Source: Anopheles merus (lineage: Eukaryota; Arthropoda; Insecta; Diptera; Culicidae). Taken from it: 64,000 nt of DNA. The position numbers and the translations under genes were made by a program. The notes under the pieces are model-generated. The model was not told the DNA's origin and searched no databases. It was given only the letters and a program-made list of their open reading frames with translations. The stretch lies in assembly GCF_017562075.2 (NCBI RefSeq), contig NC_054085.1, forward strand, positions 11,988,722-12,052,721. The letters run 5' to 3'. Each line of letters starts with the position of its first letter. Positions within the stretch are counted from its first letter, which is position 1. Shown in pieces: positions 50,301-60,873 of the stretch.

Positions 50301-50370
50301 AGTACAATGTTCCAATGAAAGACGAAACATTCGAATTAACATATGAAATATAAGTGAAAGTTTTGACAAA
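47346..50370. other. Intronic DNA, no gene recognised
   Basis: An AT-rich part (47346-48000) is followed by more balanced sequence with a (CAG)7 tract at 49605-49625. Open frames overlap on both strands and show no consistent coding texture. I see no splice-supported exon. Confidence 0.5.
49605..49625. repeat. (CAG)7 trinucleotide tract
   Basis: There are seven perfect CAG units. No coding frame containing them is credible. Confidence 0.9.
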
Positions 50371-51818
50371 ATGTCGACTTACAACACAATTAGTCCAATG
50401 GAAAGGAAATTAACGAAAAGCAATAGATTTTTTTTTGCAAGAAACCAAAATCACTTAGTAAAACCAAAATTACTCATGAACATAATCAAAAATCTTAAAA
50501 ATAAAAAGTCTTCCGTTTGTGACGAAATCAACAACGGAGAGATTAAAATGATTTCTAAAAAGGCAGTACTATTCCTCAAAATAAAATTCGATGATTGTCT
50601 TAAACTAGATTAATTTCCTTCACAATGGAAAAAAAATAGTGGCCATTCCAAAACCCGGTAAAGATCACTCTAATCCTGGAAATTATAGACCAATAGGTTA
50701 TCTTTTTGAGAAATTTATTGCACGGAATATACGTTCTCATATAGACATTAACAACATCATCCCACAGTCACAGTTTGGTTTCTAACCCGAAAAATCAACA
50801 ACTCATCAGATACATAGACTCAACAATTATATTATAGAAAATCGGAATAGAAAAAGATCTATGGAGCTACTAGTTTTGTTGGGCACTGAAAAAACGTTCG
50901 ATTCCATTTGACATGACAGCCTGGTATGTAAACTAATTCAATATAATTTTCCGGCGTATCTTTCGGTCCTTTCTCTCTTTCTCCTTTCTTAATATTTCGG
51001 TCCTTTTTCAGCAATATAAAAAGCTCAGTTCATATCGGTCATACTAAATCAAATTTCTTTAAGGTCATAGCGGGAGTACCACAGGGTAGTATATTATCGC
51101 CAATACTATTTAATATATTTATCTCTGACATCCCCACTACAAATTAATTTTATGCAGACGACCTAGAAATTGCGGCTACGGCCAAAAGTCCGAGATCAAT
51201 TATCATGGTATCAATGGCACATTGAAAGCATACGACAAGTTCTGCAAGATATGGAAGCTTAAAACAAACGCAAATAAATTTGAAGCAATCTTCTTCACAA
51301 GAAACACTAGTTTACGCAAATTACCTAGTTAGCTTTATGCAAGGAAACATTACATGGAAAGATCAAGTTAAATACCTTGGAGTATATTTAGATATAAGCG
51401 CATAATATTTATGTAAAAGCGCATGACATTTATAACCCAAATAAAAAACAATTAGAAACAGTAGTCACAATACTAAAAAAATATATCCTTTTTAAATAGG
51501 AAATAAAACCAAATTTGCAAAACAAAAAATTAGTTTATACGGCTTATATACGCCCGAATCTAACGTCTCCCTCTTCTTCTAGTTAAGGATTAGCAAATGT
51601 AGGTTAAGAACTAGGTTAAGATCAATAAAAAATCCCAGTTATTGTGGAGAGCAGATTGCATACCCAATTGATTGAACGATCGATTATATAAGTTTTTTTT
51701 ATTATACAGACCATTGTGTGAAGATTCAAATTGCAGTGCATTAGATCTGGCATAGTGACATATGGGTGATGGATACGTAATTCTATAAACTATTTTTGTC
51801 AATAAAATAAATAAATAA
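50371..51818 (+). mobile_element. Decayed Jockey-type LINE, reverse-transcriptase region and 3' end
   Basis: The translation shows the reverse-transcriptase domain of a Jockey-clade non-LTR retrotransposon in pieces. There is a KNKKSSVCDEINN segment (about 50500-50540), the IPKPGKDHSNPGNYRPI block (from 50645), GVPQGSILSPILFNIF (51073-51120) and the catalytic YADD (51151-51162). The reading frame changes between these blocks, and stop codons interrupt it, for example TAA at 51145 just before YADD. The endonuclease and ORF1 are absent upstream, so the copy is 5'-truncated. It ends in AATAAAATAAATAAATAA (51801-51818), a typical LINE tail. It lies in the sense orientation within the Sox intron and cannot make a working enzyme. 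Confidence 0.9.
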
Positions 51819-54381
51819 TTCAAAACTGTGTACCTCACGTCCATTTTGGGACATGATCAGAAACCTGACAGAAAATAGAAACATTTAATGGACCGAAGGA
51901 CACGAGTAGTGACTAGAATTTAGAGAAGCTTTGTGGAGTTAATATAGGTTTCAGATACTCTTTACACTAATTCTTAGCGCTACAATTGTATTATGTTATA
52001 CGCCAGGGGTCTCAAAAATTTTCAGTTTAGTTCGGGCCCATCTCGCTTTGACTAGACAATACATGGTGAACATTTCCAAAATTCGACATCTTTCTTTTAT
52101 GGAAGCTTGAGTTTTGCCTTGAACTAGTAAAAATTAAATTATAAATCATCGCTGGACGCATTATGGGCTCTAAAAGGCCGCATGAGTCCCGTGTTACGTA
52201 GTTCAGAGACCCCTTGCCTTGTTGTAGGCGATTGAAATGACTTAACTGCATTATTATTCGTAGTTTGTTGACCCACATGCAGCTGATAAAATACCAATGA
52301 AACAATCCTCGAACCAATAAAATGCTATCCTGATGCTTTTCGATAGTTGAGCAAAATTCTACTGCTGCCATACAAAAAAAGGCCGCCGAAATGTGCACAC
52401 AAAACATTCCTTTTTGGATTGCATTAGAAGTGCAATTCTGTACGGAAAGTATTTTTCCTGTATGGACGAGAATTTAGTTCTCAAAACTACACCAACCAAA
52501 TGGTGTACTATGTACTATCACACACCAAAAACTACACCGTCGAAACTATGCCATAAAACCCCTTTACGATGCATCAAACTGTGAATAAACACACGCTCGG
52601 GGCTTTTAAAAACAACAACCCACCATTCAATTGTAGCACACCAGGATTCATATCAGCGTAAAAATGTGTCTTTGTTTTTCCAACCCAGCAAAGTCTAGTT
52701 TTCATCAACTAGAAGGTGACTGAAGTAGTTAAACCAAAATTCCATAAAAACTCGATCCCATATCAACACACCGATATCACCGGACGATTATAACGCTTGG
52801 CCATCCAACATACAAAGGGAAAAAAAGTTAAACCAACACCCTCTACGGGGTGGATGGGCGACCGGCCAGCAGCATGGATGGTGCAGCGTCATTGTTGGTA
52901 AGGATGGTGAGCAAATATTTGTAGTTTTGCCGGTGCCCAGCAAGGCTGGCGTGTAATCGGGCCTATCCTCCTCCCTCCAGCAATCCCACACGGAGCGAGA
53001 GACATCCTTATCCACTCGTGTTCAATTTCCGGAATGATTCTCATCTTTGCACCAAATGCACGAGGGTTCGAAAACAATGGTTTGTGATTTGTTTACCAAT
53101 TCCAAACGGCGGCCCCTTACACCCCAGTGCAACGGGGTCTGTTTGCACACATTCATGGGATTCATGGTGGGACACGTAGGGTGTGCATTGTTACTACACG
53201 GGCAGGTTAAACTGGTGAGGTTAAATTGCTTAGGTTTTTTTTGCTGTGTGTGTGTTGTCGGAGTCCTCGCTGTTTACAACATTATTGCGAGAGTTTTACC
53301 ATTTGCGATTGGGTTTTGCAAAATTAATGTGAAACCAATCAAACGGAGCCTGGTGAGCTGTATGAAAGGTTGTGCGATTGGCATCGAAGTTCAAACTATT
53401 ATGCTTCGGTAGATTTCCAATCCAAATCTATATCATTACAATGGTCGAAGGGTGGGATGAAGTAACGTAGTAGTACGGCGCGGAGTGCCTTTTGTCGTTC
53501 ACCATGTAGGTATTCAACAAAGGAGCAAAAAAAAGACGGATTCAAACATTAGTGCATCATGAACACCGTTGCAGGCTGATTTCTGTTTGCGGTACAGGTA
53601 GCGATTCTGTACAAATCAATACCATATGTGCTTTATGCATCGTATTATCAGCCAGAATATACAATCCCATGCAACGTGATTAAGTTGACTGAGTGTATCC
53701 GAACAATTGAACAACGGGATTTCTGCTGTTTACACTATACTTGACGTCTTTTGATATACAGGCCTTAATAAAAAAGACATTACTAGGGAAGATAAACCTA
53801 TAAATCGCCAAAATAAGATTTATATTTGTAGACCATTCAGCGAGTGAAATGTGATACATTTGTCTAACATCATTAAAACAACATAGCAAGAGATCTTTCA
53901 TTTTACAATTTTTATTGCTAAACTATAAAATACCTCAAAACCTCTCCATTTTTTCTCTTTATTCAGCTAGTTTCAATAACCTTATATGTTATTCAACAAC
54001 AAAACTATTGACGCCCCGTCAGTTCTCAAAAAGGTAAACTTTCAGGCACCTGGTTTTGAGGGTTTTGAGACCTAGGGCTCTTTTGAGCACGGACTTCAGA
54101 TCAACAACGTTTGGAAGTAATGATCCTTTGATTAAAATGGTTAATGTTTATTGTGCTTTAGGAAATAATGTCGATTTCAGTTTAAGTTTAAATACGCTGA
54201 AATCATTCTTACGCAGTCTTGTTTGCTGGTATCACATGCGATGTATTTTGTTTTTTTTATGCTAATGTCGCGATTTTAAGTCATGTACCGTTCTTTTCGC
54301 AAGTAGTTTTGATATATGAAGGCTAAATGTGATGTACTGCTATTGTTATTTAACCCAAAGAAACCAGGCTGACTTCATTGA
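51819..54381. other. Intronic DNA, no gene recognised
   Basis: Frames such as 53047-53412 begin at non-ATG codons and have no motif or composition support. I see no splice-supported exon. Confidence 0.5.
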
Positions 54382-54457
54382 AAAAAATAATAATGATAAT
54401 AAAAAATAATAATGATAATAATAAATAAAATATAAGAATATTAATAATAATAATAAT

Positions 54458-54504
<47 letters not shown>

Positions 54505-54562
54505 TAATAATAATAAAAATAATAATAAAAAAATAAAAAATAAGAATAAGAATAATAATAAT
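54382..54562. repeat. TAA/AATAAT microsatellite (about 180 bases)
   Basis: ATA and TAA units, with scattered G and extra A, cover about 180 bases. On the minus strand this translates falsely as runs of Leu or Ile. It lies about 450 bp before the second HMG-box exon. Confidence 0.95.
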
Positions 54563-55013
54563 TGGCATTTCGTATGAAACACCTTCGAACAATACCTGCT
54601 AGGAAAACACAAATATTCTAAAACAGGTTGCAAGATCGTGATGAACAACTAATGATAGTAACTTCCTGATCGTGAGATATCAGAAGAATCAAAGTTTAAG
54701 CATATCATCAAGCTATATATTATCAATAATGAAAGAAGTTACAATAATTAGTAAGTGATCGTATTTAGCCTGATGTTGGGAAATATAAAGAAAAATATAA
54801 CAAAAAATATGCCTTTATGTCCATTGGATAACACTGTAGATAGCAACACAAGATCGTCCATAAAGCCATCGAAGTTGCATATGGGTTATGTCTTCAACTG
54901 ATTCATAATAAAGTTGTCACTCGTATGGCACAATACTTATCCAAATATTTGATGATTATTATCATGGAAACCATCGCTCATGACGGTACCGTCTTCGCAA
55001 TCTTCCTGCACAG

Positions 55014-55208
55014 GTGCCGAATGGAAGCTGCTAACTGAGGACGAAAAGCGACCGTTCATCGACGAGGCGAAACGGTTGCGCGCGATGCACATGAAGGAAC
55101 ACCCGGACTACAAGTATCGGCCGCGCCGGAAGCCAAAACCGATCCGGCGCGATGGTTACCCGTACCCGATGACGTACCCATCGGTGCCCGTCGATGCACT
55201 GCGAGCTG
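55014..55208 (+). CDS. Sox21b-like SoxB factor, second half of the HMG box
   Basis: The exon follows acceptor CTTCCTGCACAG. Its first two bases complete the Gly codon left open at 40621, giving SKRLG-AEWKLL. It encodes AEWKLLTEDEKRPFIDEAKR and LRAMHMKEHPDYKYRPRRKP, the C-terminal half of the HMG box with its basic nuclear-localisation tail. It then encodes IRRDGYPYPMTYPSVPVDAL, a post-box segment that I recall as characteristic of insect Sox21b rather than Dichaete or SoxNeuro. The donor GTAAGG follows after the first base of a Gly codon (phase 1). Every core HMG residue that I can compare is intact, so the domain should be functional. Confidence 0.96.
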
Positions 55209-55272
55209 GTAAGGAAGCACGGTTGTTTGCAACCGATTTCGATTCACTAAAGCCCGATGTGTGTTTCCGTAG

Positions 55273-55355
55273 GTATTACGCCGAGTTACTTTGCACCGGG
55301 CGCACCCTACCATTTAGGAAGCCATTTATCACAGGCCAGTCCACCCACGACACAG
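55273..55355 (+). CDS. Sox21b-like SoxB factor, exon after the HMG box
   Basis: A 64 bp intron (55209-55272) separates this exon from the previous one; the acceptor is GTTTCCGTAG. Phase 1 agreement gives RAG-ITPSYFAPGAPYHLG and SHLSQASPPTTQ, a Pro-, Tyr- and Ser-rich segment that agrees with Sox21b-type C-terminal regions. The exon ends CACAG|GTGAGT, a near-perfect donor, in phase 0. If the donor were not used, the frame would read on to a stop at 55584-55586, giving a shorter alternative C-terminus. The next coding exon was not found in the remaining 8.6 kb and may lie beyond the window. Confidence 0.85.
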
Positions 55356-58300
55356 GTGAGTTTCAATTATAGTGGAGTAAAGCGGGAATTTAGGGAAGGT
55401 ACATCAGCGATTGAGCCAGCGATCACCAGAGACGGAAAGACAATAGCAATGAAACATTGTATTGAATGGCGCTTAACTAAATTGGAGTTGTTTAAAATGA
55501 AGTTAGCAATGCTTTATCCACTTCCTGTATCCTTCCGAGAACTCCGAGGAGCTTCAATTTCTCGCCCCAAAATTGGGTACCTCTAAATTAGATACATTAA
55601 ATCCTATTGCACAGAACCATCCACTTGAGGTAAAACATTGTTACGGCTTCGATAGAGTGTCGTCTTCAATCGCGTGTGTTTTACTCAAGTGTGGCACTCC
55701 TGTCCTGGGAAATTGAATCGTTATTACCTGTTGTTGGCATCTGTTGTCGTGGAGGAATCTCTTCCTCTTCCCGGCAACACACACACACAACTATCTCAAA
55801 AGCATCTCCAGCAGAAGAGATACTGCACACAAGACAAGTCGTTGAAGTCGTCAGAGTGTGGGAGATCTAGCGCTCCCGGGTCGTTTGCAGCTCTTTGCGT
55901 CATTCAACGTTAGGTTTTAGTCAAGTAGGCCGGGCACACACACACATACACACACCGGTAGCACCTTGATTGAGAAATTTGTCACTCACATGATTAGTTG
56001 TTTGTCATGGTGATGGCTCCGTTCGCTCATTCTCGCTGTGTGCCATCCTTCTTGTGTGACAGGAAATGGATGTGATTTCGTAGTAGGCGACTCTGATGGC
56101 AACGCTGCTGCTGGTAACGGCAGAGTGTCAGCTGTGGGGAAGGAGTGTCTGGAAGAAGTTAATTAAGTTAATTGCGGACGCTTTGGGAAGTTGGGAAGCT
56201 GGAAGTGACATTGTGTGAAGAAACAGTTTAATTCTTTCTGAGTAGTAGACAACATCAACAATACAAAAAAAAACATGCTTCCTATCCTTTCAACCAGAAA
56301 TCCCCACAACCTCAAACAGCAGATGGTCTGAAGGAAGAGCATCAATAGAAGCTAACGCTAAAAAAAACCGGAGGCAAAAAAGGGAACACAAGACCACTGC
56401 TGATAGAATCGTTTTGACTGTGAAATCATCTATAATTGGAGCCGATTATGATTAAGATTTCTTCTTCGGCAGCTTCACCGAACGCCTCTTCATAGGAGAG
56501 TGTAGCTCCGGCTATTCTACTGTCTCTCCTTTCCCGGAGCTTTTGCACCAGTTTTACGTGTTGAAGTAGTTCCATCATTCTACGCAATCTTTCTTACCCT
56601 TTTTTCATGCCTTTCGCTCGTTCTATTTCTCTAGTAGGAACGTAGATAAATGTTTAACACACCGTAAACGGGGTTTCGAAACCCTCAATGATACCCTTCT
56701 GCCCGTGACATGTGGTCCGTGTTGATGAAGTTGTCTATACGAGGCGAATCCCCATTTCGGAACCAAGCTTGTAGGAGCCATTGCAGAGGGAGAACGGGAT
56801 GTTGGGATGGGAAAGCATAACGGCTGTGGTTTTAAAATGATTACAAGATTAATTTGATGATTTAACACTTTAGTGGTTTTCGGCCCTTCCGTAGCACATC
56901 CAGCACGAAACTGCCTTTCCTTTGCCTTCTTCTCTCTGTTGCCTGACTGTCTTTACACCGTCTTTCGCGCAGTTGTTGTAACGCTTTCACGCGCTTGTTT
57001 TTCCGAGATCGCTGGTGGTGGTTGATCGCACTGGTGCTGTGGTGTTTAAGGTTCCATCCTCCTTCGCCAGAGTGTAGAGTTAATCGGGAGGAGCTTTTAC
57101 CCTTGTTTTCTTGTGGTTTTGTTTCGATACACACCACTCCAACGCCATGTCGGGATCTTCCGCGAGTGCGCTGGCTTAAGTGATAATTCGACGGTTTCTA
57201 CCGATGGCCGATCAAATTATAGGAATTATCTGCTGTCCGGGGCTGGCGTAGTTATTTTTTCATTTATTTCGATCGATTTTTTTTTCCGGCCTACACCGAG
57301 CACCGGATGATCGCGCGGAGCATGACCGGGCACGTTGCGCCACATCAACGCTCTTCTTCTGCGGTACCTTTCTTGCTTCCTTCCTTCTGCTGGTAGTAGC
57401 TGCGTACGGTAGCAACACCAACACAACGCACAAAATCACGTCTTGCCCGCGCTCGGTAAACGGCGTTAAACGGCGATTGGGATGATTGTTTTAAGCGGGT
57501 CAGATTTGTGATTAAACGGTGCATTTAAAGGGGCGGCTTTTGATTGATTGGATTGGTTGTTTGTATCACCTCTGCCCACGGTTATGGACCTTGATTGGGC
57601 AGAGGTTGGTGTGAACAATTACACACCGATCGTACAGCAATCTGTCATGATAGTTTAATACGGTTCAGGAGGTTTGAGATTGGGTATTAAGTTGTTAGCA
57701 TTTCTGTCAGTGATGTAAAGTATCTTGTAGAATAAAAGAGTTGGAATGAATATAGTGGAGCACTATGATATCACTTTAAGCAATAACAAGATGCATGAGT
57801 TTTGCACTGTTACATTTAACTACTTCAAACATTTCGTTTAAGATTGAGTTAGTAATGGAAGTTCTTTCAGTTCTATCAGGCATTAAACTTGAAGATTTAA
57901 GTAAAATATTTTTTTTATTTCCAAAGAAATGTATGTTTAATTAAAATATGATAAACTCAATCCTTACTCAACTTATTGATGTTACTTTCAAAACTTGACA
58001 AGTTTTTGAGATTATTTGATAATTTTGAATAATGAAATATGCCAAAAATACCAAATCAAGAGCACGTGATATTTATTTTAAACACAAAAGGCATGGTCAG
58101 ACTCACTATGAATTGCCTCTGTCACTAAAACTGTACACTTTTAGCATTAAAGTCCATTTTAATGAAGATCTTCTTTAATTCACTTAATTTGAAGGCTTCA
58201 AAATTGCATAGATCTATCCTGCATATACGATATTTTATGTATTTATTTATTTATTTTTTAGACTAGGCTATAGACACTAAAGAATAACTGTTGCAATGCC

Positions 58301-60093
58301 TAAGTTTTAGACAGATGATACCTTTTCCAAAAGTCGAAGAAATAAATTCACGGGTTCATACGCTACTGTATCAAACATCCATGGACAACATTCTGATACG
58401 AAAACACAAAATCTTCTCACGACATTCCGATCGTCGGACAATACATCGCCACCGCAACACCTGATTTTGGTTTACAGCTACCGATTTACCCACATTAAAC
58501 CTTTCTTCTCTCCTCTCCTAAACCTGCCCTGGAAACCCACCGAATCCATCTGCATCGTCATCGGCATGTTTGCTCCTTCTGGGAATCAAGACGTTCAAAC
58601 TTCTCATTAGCGAAACGGTTCGAAGCATTCCAGCAGCCAAATCCAGCGCGCTTCATTCATTGGAAGGTCGAATCGATTCCGAGGATCAAATTTTCCACCA
58701 CATTCGCTGCGGACCGTTTGATTTTCTCTCGGCCATTTCGTCTCGTTCGAACCGCTAACATCTTCATCTAACGAGTGAAAATCGATTTCTTGTGACCGAG
58801 CGAGTTGGAGGGGGAGGGTGATGGTCTATCTGATGGATCATTGAAATTGATCCAATTTCTCACTCGATGAGAAGGAGCCAGCGGAGCGCTGTTTGGCTGG
58901 GCTGGGAAAAGCCATGAGCCATGATTAGGATGATTTGCACTCGCTCGATGCGCTGGATTAATCGTAGCTTCTGGGCCGTTCTAGGGCCGAGAAAGGAACG
59001 AGCTGCTGCAATCAACTAAAATCAACAATTTTCCCATGAATTTGGGAGAATCTGCTACCGCGCATGGAAGGTGCTTGTGTTTGGACAATGCGGAAAATTG
59101 CTAAAAACAACAATAGCGAGTTCCGTTTCCTAGTTTTGTTTCTCACGATACACTCACATTCTGGCACTTGAGTTTATTTTTTTATAAAGGGCACAATATG
59201 AAAAAATAAACGCATATTGCAGGCGAAAGCAAATACTCCAAGCTCCAATGACAGTACGGCGCGCTGCTGAACAACTAAACCGCCATTGATTTGAAATATC
59301 AACAAAAGTGTCGTTTTGTTCCTCCTTTTTTTTTAAAAAAAAAAGGGGCACCCAACCGAATGATTCCCTGTCTCCGCTTTGAAATTGTGGGGTGGGTGTC
59401 GTTGTCAAAATCTAAACAATCCATTGTTAGCACGCAAACGCAAACACTACACCGCACCATTTGCGTACAATTACGGAGTGCTTCGGTGTCGAGGTTTGGT
59501 GTAATTATTACGTACATAGAAGCGCGCACATACACCCCTTTGGATGGGCGCCTCAAGGGAAAGGAGCGCCTAACCTTAGCGTGGACTCTAAACGGATGAT
59601 GATGTCATATACACACACCCTTGTAAGAGCGGGACATTACCGAAACGGTTCTCAAATACGCCAGGGATGATTTCCTTTCTGCCCTCTCGCGTTGAAGTGG
59701 TGGATGGTTTTTATTTTCTTTGTATGGACAAAAAAACCATAATACTAGGTTTGTTTGTTTAGATGACTGTGTGAAAGGTGATTGTTGCAACTCGATTTGA
59801 CGACACTGCACCATTGCCAGGGGGGGGAAAGCAATCGTTATTTGTGCTTGTGTTTGCTTATGGGAGAGGGTGAACTGTGCGCTTTCTAGTTCGGGTGTCG
59901 CGTCGCGGGAGTTATAGAAAATGGGAAAGTGAAAATTGAATTTTTAATTTACATTTATTTTTTATTATGAACCGTTAGTCGAGATTGAGCTGAAAGGACT
60001 GATGAATGGAGACATAATTCAAAAATAAAATTTAAAATTAGGAAGAATTATTACAAAAAGTTGAAAGAGTAGATCGCTGTCTCTCTGATGGTA
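55356..60093. other. Non-coding DNA downstream of the last visible Sox exon
   Basis: This is probably intron. I looked for a phase-0 exon encoding a Sox C-terminus and found none that was convincing. It contains an 11 bp hairpin (57568-57606), an AT-rich section (57640-58350) with a reversed AAAT tail-like word near 58238-58258, and a T9A10 palindrome at 59324-59346. No gene was recognised. Confidence 0.5.
57568..57606. repeat. Perfect 11 bp stem-loop
   Basis: ACCTCTGCCCA (57568-57578) pairs exactly with TGGGCAGAGGT (57596-57606) around a 17-base loop. It stands out from surrounding DNA. The role is unknown. Confidence 0.8.
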
Positions 60094-60873
60094 AGGTAAC
60101 TGTACCAGTTTTCGGCAGTGTACCTATTTTCGACAGGGTAGCTAAAACCGGGAAATTCTGCACAAATGCGGTAATTTTTTTTCACAAAACACAATTTTGT
60201 AGTGAAAGTGTACTTATTTCTTATTCACATACGAAGCTTCAAACCATTTCATTGTGTATTTTCAAAATATTAAATAAATTGTGTTTTTTTTCGGCAGATT
60301 TGCTGTCAGTCAATAGTTGGGCAGGTTTTGTGATTAAGAGAACCAGAACAGTAAAACAATGAAAAAGTGGAGTATATTAAAGTTTTTATGTTAATTTAAT
60401 TTATTCTAGCTTGTTCAGAATTTTAAAATCACGATAAACAAGTTATTTTTCACTTTAAATGCTGCCGAAAATAGGTACACAGTAAATGTTCATTTTTGAC
60501 AGCTCAATGTTGTGGGATGCTGCCGAAACTCTGAACAATAACAAACCTTGGATTTTGTTGAATATTACTTTAAAACTTGATAAGGCCACTACAATGCGTA
60601 TGTCAACACATAATAAAACCTTTCTTGTATCAAATATCACCAATTTCACAATAAATGATGGAATATAAAAATAGGAGCAAAACCAATTTTTGCATTTTCA
60701 CGAATATTTGTGAAAAGGGGCTTTGAAACGACAAATAAAAAATAGCATAACGTATTACGATAGTTTATCAACCAAAATAGTATCACTTTCATTAAAAAAT
60801 AAAAAAATATAGGTGTATGAGCAGTTTTTGTGAAACTTCTGCGCCAGCCTGCCGAAAACTGGTACAGTTGCCC
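60094..60873. mobile_element. 780 bp non-autonomous DNA transposon with 25 bp TIRs
   Basis: The left end (60094-60118) and the right end (60849-60873, reverse strand) agree in 23 of 25 bases; the shared core is AACTGTACCAGTTTTCGGC. TA dinucleotides flank both ends (60092-60093 and 60874-60875), as expected for the Tc1/mariner group and some other TA-inserting families. Inside, a second inverted pair (60117-60136 and 60462-60481) matches in 18 of 20 bases. The word TTTTCGGCAG, or a one-base variant, occurs at 60109, 60127 and 60288. Its reverse complement occurs at 60462, 60520 and 60849, so the motifs face inward from each half. No transposase is encoded. The motifs may be transposase binding sites (inference). 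Confidence 0.8.

Larger units (their letters stand above)
40622..55013 (+). other. 14.4 kb intron splitting the HMG box
   Basis: The donor is G|GTAAGT and the acceptor is TTCCTGCACAG|GT, both phase 1. The intron houses two small intronless RING-like genes near its 5' end, a degenerate LINE, GA and TAA microsatellites, and otherwise AT-rich DNA with no recognised gene. An intron inside the HMG box agrees with insect Sox21-class genes (memory), and Dichaete by contrast is intronless. Candidate regulatory sequences cannot be picked out by eye. Confidence 0.9.

Noticed and set aside
54346..54648. Minus-strand frame with a poly-Leu/Ile stretch resembling a membrane protein
   Set aside because: It is the translation of the TAA microsatellite.
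59324..59346. T9A10 palindrome as a transposon end or terminator
   Set aside because: The simple T-then-A run has no paired end or associated gene; probably a chance homopolymer pair.
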